Positions 35,169 to 45,226 of a DNA stretch of 64,000 bases are shown here, one piece after another. Source of the stretch: Pseudomonas antarctica. GTDB lineage: Bacteria > Pseudomonadota > Gammaproteobacteria > Pseudomonadales > Pseudomonadaceae. The position numbers and the translations under genes are program-made. The DNA is taken from contig NZ_CP015601.1 of assembly GCF_001647715.1 (NCBI RefSeq), forward strand, positions 1 to 64,000. The letters run 5' to 3'. Positions within the stretch are counted from its first letter, which is position 1. Each line of letters opens with the position of its first letter. The notes under the pieces were generated by a model. That model searched no databases. It saw only the letters and a list, made by a program, of their open reading frames with translations, and was not told where the DNA came from.

Positions 35169-35375
35169 GAAAATCCCTGCATTTGTTGAATACAGGTTAA
35201 TCATAATCCTTAAAGCTGCATTTTCAAGAAGAAAACACGGTTGAAGGCTTTTTTTTGCCCACAAAACCGAACTTTAACCCCTTAAAGGGAGATAGAAATT
35301 CGGCTTATTTTAGTTTTTTTAGTGGCATACCCGAATTGATCATTGGGTAAAAAGGGAAGGGCATCTGTATTTCGG

Positions 35376-35855
35376 TCAGGCGTATTGCTTCTGAGCTACG
35401 GTGCGAGCGTGTTTGAAATCCGCACTGATGTAGTTCACGGTGAACTGAGAATCCAGTGGGTGCGATTCAACAATCACCTCAGTAGTCCCGGAAATGAAGG
35501 CTACATTTTCAGACGCTAGGCTCGACTCATCACCGGCAACCTTTAGGGTTTTGCGTAAACCTTCAAGAACCTCCTCAAGATGTAGCTTGTCCGCTTTCAC
35601 CGTTGCTACATCCAGGACTCCTGTGGAGTTAAAAGCTAGCTGAATGTCAGTAATGCCCTCGAGATTGATCTCCCACTCTGAAAGGTTTACCACCGGTCCA
35701 CCTGTGTATGAGGTACCGATCTTGTCAATGATGGTGTAGTTCTGCTGTATCTCCACGATCGTTGTAAGGCCAACGGCTAGGCTTGTTGTCTCCGGCGCTA
35801 CAGCGGCCATGCTTAGCAGATAGGGTGCTACGCCCGCGAAAGCAGCAGTATTCAT
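35376..35855 (-). CDS. hypothetical protein near the replication origin
   Basis: A 159-residue protein with a strong ribosome site (GGAGGAAC) before the ATG at 35855. The N-terminus is hydrophobic (FAGVAPYLLSMAAVAPETTS), then comes a strand-rich domain (ITDIQLAFNSTGVLDVATVK, TEVIVESHPLDSQFTVNYI). It lies between parA and the iterons, on the minus strand. I do not recognise a family. Confidence 0.6.
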   Translation of the reverse strand: MNTAAFAGVAPYLLSMAAVAPETTSLAVGLTTIVEIQQNYTIIDKIGTSYTGGPVVNLSEWEINLEGITDIQLAFNSTGVLDVATVKADKLHLEEVLEGLRKTLKVAGDESSLASENVAFISGTTEVIVESHPLDSQFTVNYISADFKHARTVAQKQYA

Positions 35856-36106
35856 TGGGTTCCTCCAGGTCATGTTCGATTGGGAATATTTTCTACTCCC
35901 CTTCCTGAAGAATGTGCTGCTTTTGAACCGTAATATGGTCTGAAAAGCCTGCAGTTTTTGAGTTCGAAAACGGTCTCGTACTCTAATTCTCAAGTTCAGC
36001 TAATCAGCGTTTTACTTTTAAAAGCCTTTTAATTGTTTTTCTCTTGTTGTTCTCTTGTTTTTAGAAGGCTGGAGCCCTTATTCCACGTGGCCTCCAGAGG
36101 ATCATC

Positions 36107-36266
36107 GACTACAAATTACGGTATTGCGACTACAGATTCCGGCATTGCGACTACGGATTCCGGCTGACGCGACTACAGATTCCGGCTGACACGACTACAG
36201 ATTCCGGCCGTTATCCACAGGCCCATTACGCGCCTAGCCGCTACCTAACGACTACAGATTCCGGCT
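36107..36266 (+). repeat. origin iterons, cluster A (ATTCCGG type)
   Basis: Six direct copies of a GACTACAGATTCCGGC-type iteron start at 36107, 36128, 36149, 36171, 36193 and 36250 (the first has AATTACGG). Spacing of the first five is 21-22 bp, two helical turns. A DnaA box lies inside the cluster. These are probable Rep binding sites. Confidence 0.85.
36211..36219 (+). promoter_or_regulatory. DnaA box
   Basis: TTATCCACA, a perfect consensus DnaA box, lies between iterons 5 and 6. Host DnaA binding here would support origin opening. Confidence 0.75.
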
Positions 36267-36359
36267 TGGTGATTGGGCGCATAGCATGAGGCTGAAGTTT
36301 AGTGGCTCGAATTCAAACCAATTTAGGCGCTGAAATTAACTTTCCCAGCTTTTTCGGCT

Positions 36360-36415
36360 TAAAAGTCCGTCCAACTTACTGTTTTTTATGAATTTTATTT
36401 ATTTTTTGAAGCGGC
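36360..36415. other. AT-rich stretch, candidate DNA unwinding element
   Basis: Mostly A and T (TTTTTTATGAATTTTATTTA and neighbours), between the two iteron clusters. This is a typical position for the melting site of an iteron plasmid. Confidence 0.5.
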
Positions 36416-36496
36416 CTTGACGATTTGCAAGGTTTCTGGCCGATTTTGGACAGGACAATGTTGAGAGCTTGGATCGTGTCCACCACAGAAGTTATC

Positions 36497-36822
36497 GACT
36501 ACAGATTACGGCTACGATTTTCCAGGAAATACAACGATACGACTACAGATTACGGCTCAGATTTGCCAAGCAATACAACGATACGACTACAGATTACGGC
36601 TGCGATTTGCCAGGGAATACAACGATACGACTACAGATTACGGCTGACCGAGGACAATAGATTGCGTGAGATTCCGGTTAAAAAACAAGCTAACGACTAC
36701 AGATTACGGCTGTTGATTAGCCATTCAGGAATCAAACGACTACAAATTACGGCTATTGGGAAACCCGGCAAACCTTGCATCGACTACAAATTACGGCTGC
36801 CAACTATCGACTACAGGGCTCA
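36497..36822 (+). repeat. origin iterons, cluster B (ATTACGG type)
   Basis: Direct copies of GACTACAGATTACGGCT start at 36497, 36541, 36585, 36629, 36695, 36738 and 36782, with a partial copy at 36809 (and GACTACAGG at 36906, next to rep). The first four are in a strict 44-bp tandem repeat that includes a shared spacer (CAATACAACGATAC). The rep start is at 36958, so these may serve both replication control and autoregulation. Confidence 0.85.
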
Positions 36823-36957
36823 CTGTAGTGCGACTTAATGAGTTTTGCTCCAGCTAGAAGCCCCGGTTCTATTGGGCTCTGGAGATAAGTCACTCTAAAG
36901 CTATCGACTACAGGTGTTTCTCTGTGTAGGGTTCGGTTATCAACCGTAGGGCCAACT

Positions 36958-37824
36958 ATGTCCAACTTACCCAAACCTTCCAAGGCGGAGCCTAAGCCTC
37001 TCCGCGTCACAAAATCCAATACTCTAATCACCGCATCGTATCGGCTGACTCTCAATGAGCAGCGGTTGATCCTTGCGGCTATCAGTAAGCTCGATCCAAG
37101 AAGACCCATGCCTAAGAAGGTCTCTGTTTCTGCAGCAGACTATTCGGACATTTACGGCGTGCAGCTGAGGCATGCGTATGAGCAAATGAAGGTCGCCGCT
37201 GATGAGCTGTACGAGCGCGACATCAAGACCTTTGATGGGGCTGGCATGGAGCGTAAGCGCTGGGTCGACCGGGCAAAATATCTTGATGGAGAAGGGCGCG
37301 TTGAGTTGTCTTTCACCATTCATGTCATACCCTATCTCACAATGCTGTACAGCAAAGTAACCAGCTACGATCTGCGGCGTGTCGCCTGCCTAGACTCCAG
37401 CCATTCTTTCCGCCTTTTTGAGATGCTCATGCAGTTTCGGAAAACTGGGTGGGCCTACATCGAAGTTGAAGCGTTGCGTGTCGCCCTTGGTTTGTCAGAG
37501 GCGTATCAGCGATTCAACAACCTCCGCCAGCGGGTAATTGATCCGGCAGTTGAAGAGCTCAGGACAAAGAGCAATTTGGATGTCAGCTACGAATTGAGAA
37601 GGGAAGGGCGGAAAGTGATCGCTATTAAATTCACTTTTTGTGATCTGGCACAGCTCCCCCTCAATCTGGAGCTTGATCCTGAAGATCTTCCTCCGCTTCC
37701 TGAGTTTGATCCTGCTGAAGAAAGTGAATGGCTGCTGACTCAGCCATTGGGAGAGCTAGCAGAGGCGCAAGAACCCGGGTTGTTGTTCGCGGTTACCGGT
37801 GGAGACCACGACCAACCGGAGTAG
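36958..37824 (+). CDS. Rep_3-family plasmid replication initiator
   Basis: A 288-residue initiator with the Rep_3 double winged-helix layout. The first domain includes SNTLITASYRLTLNEQRLIL, DYSDIYGV and AADELYERDI; a second includes SSHSFRLFEMLMQF and ALRVALGLSEAYQRFNNLRQ. Such proteins bind iterons as monomers to start replication and repress as dimers. ATG at 36958, immediately after iterons. The C-terminal 50 residues are acidic. This is the main evidence that the region is, or was, an autonomous plasmid. Confidence 0.9.
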   Translation: MSNLPKPSKAEPKPLRVTKSNTLITASYRLTLNEQRLILAAISKLDPRRPMPKKVSVSAADYSDIYGVQLRHAYEQMKVAADELYERDIKTFDGAGMERKRWVDRAKYLDGEGRVELSFTIHVIPYLTMLYSKVTSYDLRRVACLDSSHSFRLFEMLMQFRKTGWAYIEVEALRVALGLSEAYQRFNNLRQRVIDPAVEELRTKSNLDVSYELRREGRKVIAIKFTFCDLAQLPLNLELDPEDLPPLPEFDPAEESEWLLTQPLGELAEAQEPGLLFAVTGGDHDQPE

Positions 37825-37941
37825 CCAGTGTCGTCATCTGGCTACCATTTCATGCGCTTATTGCTGCCCACGACACTGTTCGTCAAAGGTGGAATGAGTG
37901 ATGCCGTAATCTGGCAACCTTTTCTTGACCATAAGGTTAAT

Positions 37942-37970
37942 AAAAAAACCGCCTCCCGGCAGTTTTTCTT
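37942..37970. terminator. terminator between convergent genes
   Basis: AAAAACCGCC-TCCC-GGCAGTTTTT, a stem with one mismatch bordered by A- and T-runs, between rep (+) and the gene at 37992 (-). It could work in both directions. Confidence 0.6.
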
Positions 37971-37991
37971 TTCTACTCGACGCGGCCAGCC

Positions 37992-38330
37992 TCAGTAGTT
38001 TGGTACGAGAGTGAAGAGGCTCCGTCGCCACAGACAGACATCCTCGCCTGATGCGCGACCTGCGTTTTTGAGGGCGTCGAAGACGTTGAGGGCAAAGGAC
38101 ATAGCCGCCTGGTCATCGTCGTGCAGATTGGCAATCACTACCGGAAAATGATCCCCATCCTCTGTATCAGGTGTCGCTATTGCAACCGTTTGGATCGCCC
38201 AAATCTCACCATCGTCATAGGGTTCTACAACGAAGCGCTTGAGCCGGCGAATCATGCTTTGTCGAATCATCTGAATAAGATCGTTACAGACTGGCTCCGA
38301 TTGGTTGCGGATGTGTTGGATGGCTGTCAT
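37992..38330 (-). CDS. hypothetical protein
   Basis: A 112-residue protein from the ATG at 38330. It alternates helices and strands (VCNDLIQMIRQSMIRRLKRF, GEIWAIQTVAIATPDTEDGD) and ends with an unusual WRRSLFTLVPNY. Convergent with rep. Not recognised. Confidence 0.5.
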   Translation of the reverse strand: MTAIQHIRNQSEPVCNDLIQMIRQSMIRRLKRFVVEPYDDGEIWAIQTVAIATPDTEDGDHFPVVIANLHDDDQAAMSFALNVFDALKNAGRASGEDVCLWRRSLFTLVPNY

Positions 38331-38483
38331 AAACTACGGCTCTCTTGATATGAACCCATCCTGCCAGTTCTACAGGAAATCCCAACAAGAATTCGCCTGC
38401 CCTTGTGCGACTTAAGCCTGGGGATGAAAGCTAGCATGATTTTTCCCCTTGGTTGGGCCACCCGCCCTGTAGTGGTCAACTCA

Positions 38484-40210
<1,727 letters not shown>

Positions 40211-40786
40211 TTGCGACCTCTGGTCTGAGTGAAATAGCAAACCATGCGGCTTGCCACGTTGCTCTTAAGCCACGTCCAACGCTTTGATCACCAAGTCTGC
40301 ATCCGGCTTTTCTGATAACGCCCAGCCCACCACTCGACGAGCGTAAAGATCCATGACAACCGCAAGGTAGTGCCATTTCTCCTGTGCCCAGGGGTAGGTG
40401 ATGTCGCCGCGCCAGACCTGATTGGGCGCTTCGATATCAAATTCTCAGTTCAATATATTTGGGATATCCGGCCGCTCTACTATCGCCTTTTTATAGGCGT
40501 GTGATCCTAGCTGCCTGCTGACCAACTCCAGCTCACGTGTCAGCCTGCGTAACTTAAACCGTCCAATTTGCTCACCTTCATCTTGCATCATCAACGTGAT
40601 GCTTCGACTGCCGGGAGCACTTCGGTCCTGAGTGAACAACTCGCTCACTCGGCTACGCGGCCTGAGCCGCTCAACATCTGGTGTTCGCCGCCTTAAGCCA
40701 TGCGCGTAGTACCCCGAATGAGCGACCTCAAACGCCTCGCACAAGCAGTCAACAGGCTCATGGACGCTTAGCTGATTGATCAGCGC

Positions 40787-41093
40787 CTACGCTCGAGATC
40801 TTCCGACATCAAGAGCGCGGTAGCCTTTTTTAGTATTGATTTCTCGCGATCGAGGCGAGCAATCCGAGCTTCCAACTCTCGGATTTTTTGCTGCTCTGGT
40901 GTCAGGGCCTTGCTCTGGGGCGTGACGCCGGTGCGCTCTTGCTGAAGCTGGTCGACCCAGCTGCGCGCGCCGACTCACCAACACTCAGTGAACGACTGGC
41001 TTCGATGTAGCTGTAGTTTTGCTTGAGCACGAGGTCGGCAGCCTGGCGTTTGAATTCAGCGGAAAAGGTACGGCGTTGTTTGGTCATCTGACA
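40787..41093 (-). pseudogene. IS3-family orfA, frameshifted
   Basis: Starts like an OrfA (TKQRRTFSAEFKRQAADLVL, NYSYIEASRSLSVGES). Then the frame breaks, and the C-terminal part (IRELEARIARLDREKSI-like) is in another frame. It belongs to the decayed element ending at 41151. Confidence 0.65.
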
Positions 41094-41341
41094 CCTCGAT
41101 CTGGCGAGCATTCTCGCCTAAAAGGATGTCCGGTTTCATTAGACCACTACAGTTTTGACGGAAGGTACGGTGCGCTAGTTCTATCTTTGGCGAGTGAGAA
41201 CGCTGCACCGAGTCAATACTTTTGACACCTTCGATCAAACGCTGACGACGGGAGCCATGTTCGTTTAGTTTTCAGTGGCTATGCTGCGCTTCAGTGACTC
41301 ACGCAATGTTCGCATCGACCCCGTCTGGTCCGCCACCGAAC

Positions 41342-42410
41342 CTATTGGTTCCCAGCGTCACCGAAATAATCATCCTTTGCGATTAGGCCAAGGTTATCCG
41401 CGAGATCCTGGGCATCCTCGCTAAAGAGATGCTGAGTTCGCCGCTCCTGCTTGAGGTAAGCCAATACTTGGAAGAAGCAATCCTCGGACAGGTGCAGTTC
41501 ATAGCGCTCCCCATTATGAGAAGTGCCATATTGGCAGTGGCTTGCAGGCCCTTGATCACGCTGTCGTCAATCACCACGGGGTTCAGTTGCGAGTTTTTGG
41601 CCACCTCCAGGCGCACCGCCAACGGCCGGCCGGTGATCTTGGCTTGGGCGGCGGAGTATTCGTCCGGGTGCGTATTGGCCCAGCCATAGGCACGATCGAC
41701 CCAGGCCACGAAGTCATTCAGTTGCGGGCGTTTGTTGGCGATCGCCTGGCTGGTGGTGGCGAAGCACAGATGATTGCTCAGTAACTCTTTACCGCTGACC
41801 AGAACCTGGGCGTGGCTTTGTGAGGTGACCACCGTGGTGTAGGGGGCCTATGTCGCCCAGGCATCTACGGTGCCGTTATCGAATACCAGCCGGGAATCGG
41901 CAGGCAGCAAAAAAATGAATTGCACATCCTTGGTCGTCAAGCCCGCACTGACCAGTGCCCTGATCGCCACAGGCAGTGCTCGATGGGGCCGCGCCCGGTG
42001 ACGATTTTTTTGCCCTTGAGGTCGGCGGTCGTCTTGATCGGCGAGTCCTTGGGCAGAACTAGGGCGGCGGTGTTACGCCCTTCGGCGTGGATGATGCTGA
42101 CCACCTTGAGCGCGGCACCGGCGCCCAAGGCGAACACATACGGTGCATCGCCGAGGGCGCTAATATCAACCGCGCCGGCGTTCAGGGCTTCGCCCAGCTG
42201 CGAGGCGGAAGGGAACTCCGACCACTGGATTTGATAGGGCGCGTTTTTGATTTCGCCCGAGGCTTCCAGCAACGCCTTGATCGTAGATTTCTGGTCGGCC
42301 ACGCGCAGCGGTTGCAGATCGGCGGCGTGTGCAGTGCCGATCAAGCCGACGGCCAGGGCGATGCCCAGGAGCAGGCGTTTGAAGGGGGAACAAAAACCAT
42401 GGGAGGCAGG
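41342..42410 (-). pseudogene. SsuA/TauA-type ABC transporter substrate-binding protein, frameshifted
   Basis: A signal-peptide-like start (KRLLLGIALAVGLIGTAHAA) leads to LRVADQKSTIKALLEAS, GAVDISALGDAPYVFALGAG and LKGKKIVTGRGP, typical of sulfonate/nitrate-type periplasmic binding proteins. Frameshifts occur near 41950 and 41500. The C-terminal piece resumes as HNGERYELHLSED and LAYLKQERRTQHLFSEDAQD and ends at 41342. The usual permease and ATPase genes are absent. It is chromosome-type DNA at the border of the secretion region. Confidence 0.75.
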
Positions 42411-42653
42411 CTCCAGCCAGATCGAATGGGGGTTCGGCTACGTCCGCCTGGAGAAGGGGCCGGCGAGAAGTTCACGTTATTCTCATAAGAACCGGCTTTT
42501 AAAATCTTTTTGATTATACAAAAATTATTAAAACATTTCATTATATGTTGTTTTATTATTCTTTTATATCATCTTAGGCGTGCAAGCGGGCGAGGGTCAA
42601 GAATTTATCGGGGCGTGAAAGGTATGCCTGCAAGGGAGCAGCCCTGGAAAGCG

Positions 42654-42681
42654 GGAACCCAACCAGTACTTTAACCACTCA
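42654..42681 (+). promoter_or_regulatory. hrp box (15-bp spacer)
   Basis: GGAACC-N15-CCACTCA, matching the HrpL-dependent promoter consensus, 56 bp upstream of the CesT chaperone gene. Confidence 0.75.
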
Positions 42682-42736
42682 CTGCCTATCGAAATACGCC
42701 GTTACAGGCCGTTGTCGCAACCCAGGTGCCTGCCCC

Positions 42737-43213
42737 ATGCAAAGCCGCTTGAAACAAATCCTGCAGCCGGTTTTCCAACTGATGAAAATCGACGCCAGTG
42801 GGCTGGAGGAAAGCCCCGACTATGTCATGACCCTGGAAGGCGGCCTGAAGGTTGAGCTGCGCGAATCGCCCCCCGACTTTCTCACCGTCAGTTGTTTGCT
42901 GCCGATTTCCGCCGAGCGCTTCGACGATCCGCAGACCTTGGCGATCCTCCTGCAGACCAACCTGCTGGGGCTGGATCACCCGCCGATTCTGACGGGCGCG
43001 ATTGTGGAGCAGAGGAAGATCATGGTGTGGGCTCGTCAGCCTTTCCTGATGCTCGACACCCACGGGATGAAGCGCTTGTTTGAGCGCTACGTGGAGCAGG
43101 CACAAAAGACCGCAGGTTGGCTGGCAAGGCCGCAGGAACCAACGAGCCCCTCTGGCCCGCGTGCCGGCGCCGGTTTTCCGCGTGGCGCCAAGCGCCCGTC
43201 TCCGAGGCTCTGA
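42737..43213 (+). CDS. CesT-family type III chaperone, orphan
   Basis: A 158-residue protein with the fold pattern of effector chaperones: LKQILQPVFQLMKIDASGLE, VSCLLPISAERFDDPQTLAI, LLQTNLLGLDHPPILTGAIV and KIMVWARQPFLM. The C-terminal 30 residues are a low-complexity Pro/Gly/Arg tail. An hrp box precedes it. No effector follows on the same strand; the putative effector at 43269-44774 converges on it with stops 55 bp apart, and may be its client. Confidence 0.72.
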   Translation: MQSRLKQILQPVFQLMKIDASGLEESPDYVMTLEGGLKVELRESPPDFLTVSCLLPISAERFDDPQTLAILLQTNLLGLDHPPILTGAIVEQRKIMVWARQPFLMLDTHGMKRLFERYVEQAQKTAGWLARPQEPTSPSGPRAGAGFPRGAKRPSPRL

Positions 43214-43268
43214 AGGGGCCGGAGGGCAAAAAAAGCCACTCGATGAGTGTTTTTTTGCTCAGTGCCGA

Positions 43269-44774
43269 TCAGTAGCCGTCATTACGCGTAGGGAAGCGGC
43301 GCATGGTCAGGATAAATGAGTCGGCATGCTCTCGCCGGGCCGCCGTGGCCATGCGATGCCCCTCACGCGAGGCATGGCGAGCAGTCTCGGCCGGCGGCCG
43401 CACTGCGCTGCGATAGTCGTCACGGCCCCTGGCTGCAGTGGCCGTGGACGCTCGGGGGCGCGGGTCCGCCGAGGGCGCACGCCGACGCTCTTCCCGAGGC
43501 ATTCGCATGTCGGTGTCGGCGGTACGACCGCGGGAGTCGACTAAAGGGGCACGTACTCGGGGTTGCGCAGGGCGGCGTGCACTGTCGGCGGCCGTTGTCG
43601 AGGTGTAGCGCGGGCGCACATATTCCGTCGTCATGGGCGGGATGCCCGGGCGTGAAAATTCCGCGGGCATGGGTGGGATGAACGGACGTGGTAGCTGTTC
43701 CGCGGCCCAACGCGTGCCGTCGGCCATTGGGCGCGGCGGTGCAGTCCAGGGCACTGTGATCGGAAGCTGCGTGGCGGCACTCATGGAGGCCGTGCGTGCG
43801 CGCACCTTGCGAATGGCCCGTTTCATGGCATCCATCGGCGAGTTATGGGGGCGACGGTTGCCGGGGGTTGGCTTTCCGCTTTTCGGGTCCAGCCCCAACT
43901 GGATCATGCGTTGCTTGAACTGCGATTCCGTGAGGTTAAGGTCAACCTGGCGGAAAATCCCCTGGCTGTTTTCACCCTGGTAACGCACGTTTAGGTTTTT
44001 CGCCCCGTGTTGCTGCGCATAGCCGGGCGCGGTGCGCTGCAGTTCCTGCAGCAGTTTTTTACCGTCCTTGGGCATCCTTGGATAAAGCGTGGCGAAGTCG
44101 GTGTCGATCTGCTTCTGGGAAACTTTGTCGTCATACAGCAACCGCATGCGCTCCTGCGGTTGTGCGGGCTGCGGCGCGTAGGTGTGCTGAATATTCGGGC
44201 GCTCACCCAGCAGGGTGAAGTCTTTCCTACGGATGGCGCGGCCGAATTCCGGCCAGGCATCGACGATGATGGTTTTATCGGTGATGCGATGGTCACCGAT
44301 TTCTGCGACGGCATGGTCGTGCACCGTTGAACTGAGTAACGAGACGGGTTGGTTGATCCCCGTACTGGTGGCGAGCAGGGCGCATACGGCCGCCATTTCC
44401 CCACAGTTGCCTGCGGCAAAACGCGCGGCGGTGCGTGCAGCGTCGGCCGGGCCGTTGCCATGCTGTTCATTTTCGGCGCGCAGCAACGTCGTACGCTTGA
44501 ACGAATCCGCCTCGGTGCTGAGCAGGTGCCGCTGCTGGTTGGCAGAGCCGCGATTGAGGATTTGCCAGGTGTCTTCGATCGCCTGGTTGGCCACCAGCAG
44601 CGCATCCATCTCCCGGTGGGAAACGTTTTTTACACTGTCCCGATGCCGGATGCTCACGGACGCGATAGCGGAGTGGGTGAGCACTTTGTGAATTGGCACA
44701 CGGTGGTTGGGGTCGCCGGTGTTGTAAAGACTCGGGCTGCCGGCCAATGGAAGAAGTTGCGTGGTTAAGGCCAT
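43269..44774 (-). CDS. putative type III effector with Cys-His-Asp triad and Arg-rich tail
   Basis: A 501-residue protein with GGAG before the ATG at 44774. Residues about 55-190 resemble a papain/transglutaminase-like domain: Cys124 (GNCGEMAAV), His154 (VHDHAVAEIG) and Asp172 (IIVDAWPEFG). This order and spacing recall the HopX/AvrPphE effectors, though overall identity is not evident. From about 290 on the chain is disordered and Arg/Pro-rich (DSRGRTADTDMRMPREERRR), ending in a mixed tail. I see no hrp box directly upstream; it may be read through from ropM. Confidence 0.65.
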   Translation of the reverse strand: MALTTQLLPLAGSPSLYNTGDPNHRVPIHKVLTHSAIASVSIRHRDSVKNVSHREMDALLVANQAIEDTWQILNRGSANQQRHLLSTEADSFKRTTLLRAENEQHGNGPADAARTAARFAAGNCGEMAAVCALLATSTGINQPVSLLSSTVHDHAVAEIGDHRITDKTIIVDAWPEFGRAIRRKDFTLLGERPNIQHTYAPQPAQPQERMRLLYDDKVSQKQIDTDFATLYPRMPKDGKKLLQELQRTAPGYAQQHGAKNLNVRYQGENSQGIFRQVDLNLTESQFKQRMIQLGLDPKSGKPTPGNRRPHNSPMDAMKRAIRKVRARTASMSAATQLPITVPWTAPPRPMADGTRWAAEQLPRPFIPPMPAEFSRPGIPPMTTEYVRPRYTSTTAADSARRPAQPRVRAPLVDSRGRTADTDMRMPREERRRAPSADPRPRASTATAARGRDDYRSAVRPPAETARHASREGHRMATAARREHADSFILTMRRFPTRNDGY

Positions 44775-44821
44775 AAAGTCACTCCGTCTTTGGGTTTGGG
44801 AGCCAACGTGTGTGGGTTAAC

Positions 44822-45200
44822 TCACAGGTCGGCTATTGAGTGTGGCAATGAACGTATCGGGCGCTCGCGTCTGGCCGGTGTCATCATCGGGTGGCGGTCG
44901 TGCGAGGTGTGGCGGTGGGCGCGTGGGCTTTCGGCTGGCAGCGACAGGACATCCACCGAAGTATCGCGGTGACGCTCAGAACGAGAGGTGCGAGGGGCTT
45001 CGGTGTGCGTCTGCTCCGTGAGTCTATGTCTGGCTCGCAACGGCTTTGTCGAGGCGCGCGTGACGCTGGGGCGGGGGTACGTTCTCGTGGGTCAACCGAG
45101 GCCGAGCGATTGCGTTCTGCGCGCGGCGCACTGGTGTGGGTGGTTGCCCGGCTGCAAAGCGGATCCACAGCGTACGCAGGATCTGATTTCACTCTATATA
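44822..45200 (-). pseudogene. relic resembling the C-terminal tail of the adjacent effector
   Basis: Minus-strand frames here read SVDPRERTPAPASRAPRQ and, in another frame, PAESPRAHRHTSHDRHPMMT then PARRERPIRS. They resemble the effector tail segments RRAPSADPRPRAS and PPAETARHASREGHRMATAA then RREH. There is no start or continuous frame. This suggests a degraded second copy of the Arg-rich tail between ropM and the effector. The alignment is by eye. Confidence 0.4.
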
Positions 45201-45226
45201 ACCCAGGCCCACTGCCAGTTAGAAAT

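Noticed and set aside
36107..36822. Regular direct repeats that could suggest a CRISPR array
   Set aside because: The repeats are 16-17 bp with spacing of 21-66 bp, the 44-bp units have conserved spacers, and rep follows. These are iterons. No cas genes are present.
36425..36838. 137-codon open frame across iteron cluster B
   Set aside because: It only translates the repeat (DYRLRL units repeated). No ribosome site, and it is inside the origin.
44775..45226. hrp box for the 501-residue effector
   Set aside because: I searched this gap for GGAACC/T and its complement with CCAC at 15-17 bp and found nothing close to the consensus.
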